Below, one piece after another: positions 29,310-29,665 of a stretch of 29,665 nt of DNA. The stretch is from the NCBI GenBank assembly GCA_045595285.1, contig JAZOAC010000172.1, forward strand, positions 1-29,665, given 5' to 3'. The notes beneath the pieces are model-generated. The model was not told where the DNA came from. It did not search any database and saw only the letters and a program-made list of their open reading frames with translations. Position numbers and translations under genes: made by a program. The stretch is from UBA1731 sp045595285. Its GTDB lineage: Bacteria > Verrucomicrobiota > Kiritimatiellia > RFP12 > UBA1067. Position 1 is the stretch's first letter. Every line of letters starts with the position of its first letter.

Positions 29310-29665
29310 TCAGTTAGCTTCGCCAGGCTGCCATTCAACGTTCTGGAACGCCTCGTCGAACGCCGCGCCGAGACCGCCGAAGGACTCGCCGCCGCCAAGA
29401 CCGGAAGCCTCGCCCTCTGCGGGCTCCGCTGCAGCCTCGGCCTCGAGTGCCTTGAGCTCCTCTTCCGTCATCGTGACGGCGCGGATCGAAAGACCGATGC
29501 GACGCTCGCCGCGGTCGACCTTGACCACACGGGCCTCGACTTCCTGACCTGCCTGAAGAGCGTCCTTGACCTTGTCAACGCGCTGATCGGAGATCTGCGA
29601 AATGTGGACGAGACCGTCAACACCATCCTCAAGCTCGATGAACGCGCCGAAGGAAGCGATCTTGG
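29310..29665 (-). CDS. rpsA: 30S ribosomal protein S1, C-terminal end (gene runs past window edge)
   Basis: 117 in-frame codons plus two bases of the next are in the window. The sequence contains one S1/OB domain (KIASFGAFIELEDGVDGLVH, ISQISDQRVDKVKDALQAGQ, VEARVVKVDRGERRIGLSIR), the typical last repeat of S1, followed by an acidic Ala/Glu-rich linker and a Gly-rich tail (SGLGGGESFGGLGAAFDEAF) to the stop at 29310. S1 binds mRNA and aids initiation on weak or SD-less leaders, of interest because several leaders here lack SD sequences. A multi-domain S1 is assumed from the repeat type; other S1-domain proteins cannot be fully excluded, but the rpmB neighbour and the length of the tail fit. Confidence 0.85.
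   Translation of the reverse strand, partial: KIASFGAFIELEDGVDGLVHISQISDQRVDKVKDALQAGQEVEARVVKVDRGERRIGLSIRAVTMTEEELKALEAEAAAEPAEGEASGLGGGESFGGLGAAFDEAFQNVEWQPGEAN

Overview
The window is a gene-dense stretch of bacterial chromosome, moderately GC-rich and mostly housekeeping, with several secreted or carbohydrate-active genes mixed in. The gene content points to the PVC superphylum, most likely a Kiritimatiellota or Lentisphaerota-type anaerobe. Evidence: a Minf_1886-family protein, a V-type ATPase cluster with a DUF2764 gene between subunits E and A (as in Chlamydiae and Bacteroidetes), a CAAX-protease-like protein of the PEP-CTERM-associated type, an Rnf subunit, a eukaryote-like UDP-sugar pyrophosphorylase, a chimeric GntR/LacI-type regulator, and GH29, GH16 and CE15 carbohydrate enzymes. 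The taxonomic placement is inferred, not proven.

Left part (1-4816). One minus-strand unit runs from a GntR regulator (3468-4574) through a secreted beta-propeller-like protein and an 800-residue secreted beta-rich protein into an alpha-L-fucosidase cut by the window edge. Its promoter abuts the regulator start. The divergent region towards the HIT-family gene holds a 12-bp direct repeat and a 15-bp palindrome.

4817-11171. HIT protein (+) converges on a minus-strand run: glucuronoyl-esterase-like CE15, DegT aminotransferase, cytidylate kinase, Minf_1886 protein and an RsgA GTPase that lacks its C-terminal zinc domain. A Gfo/Idh/MocA dehydrogenase lies upstream of this run on the same strand.

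11364-15903 (+). CAAX protease-like membrane protein overlapping a RluD-type pseudouridine synthase, then a V-ATPase block of E, DUF2764 and A. The block stops after A: a tRNA-Arg(CCG) follows on the other strand, and subunits B, D, I and K are not in the window.

15904-19693. tRNA-Arg(CCG), an IS200/REP-type Y1 transposase with a large perfect inverted repeat upstream, and a GH16 glycosidase gene split by a -1 frameshift.

19694-29665. YebC (+) with a good terminator; then minus-strand genes only: RuvC, RNase PH, a membrane protein and UDP-sugar pyrophosphorylase in one unit with its own promoter; a HAD protein, Lnt, TyrRS, NrdR and RnfE in a tightly packed unit; and bL28 behind the end of S1, closed by a strong terminator.

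A recurrent theme is promoters whose TATAAT box lies so close to the start codon that the mRNA should be leaderless or nearly so (GntR, HIT, CAAX protease, RnfE). No rRNA, CRISPR array or prophage was seen.
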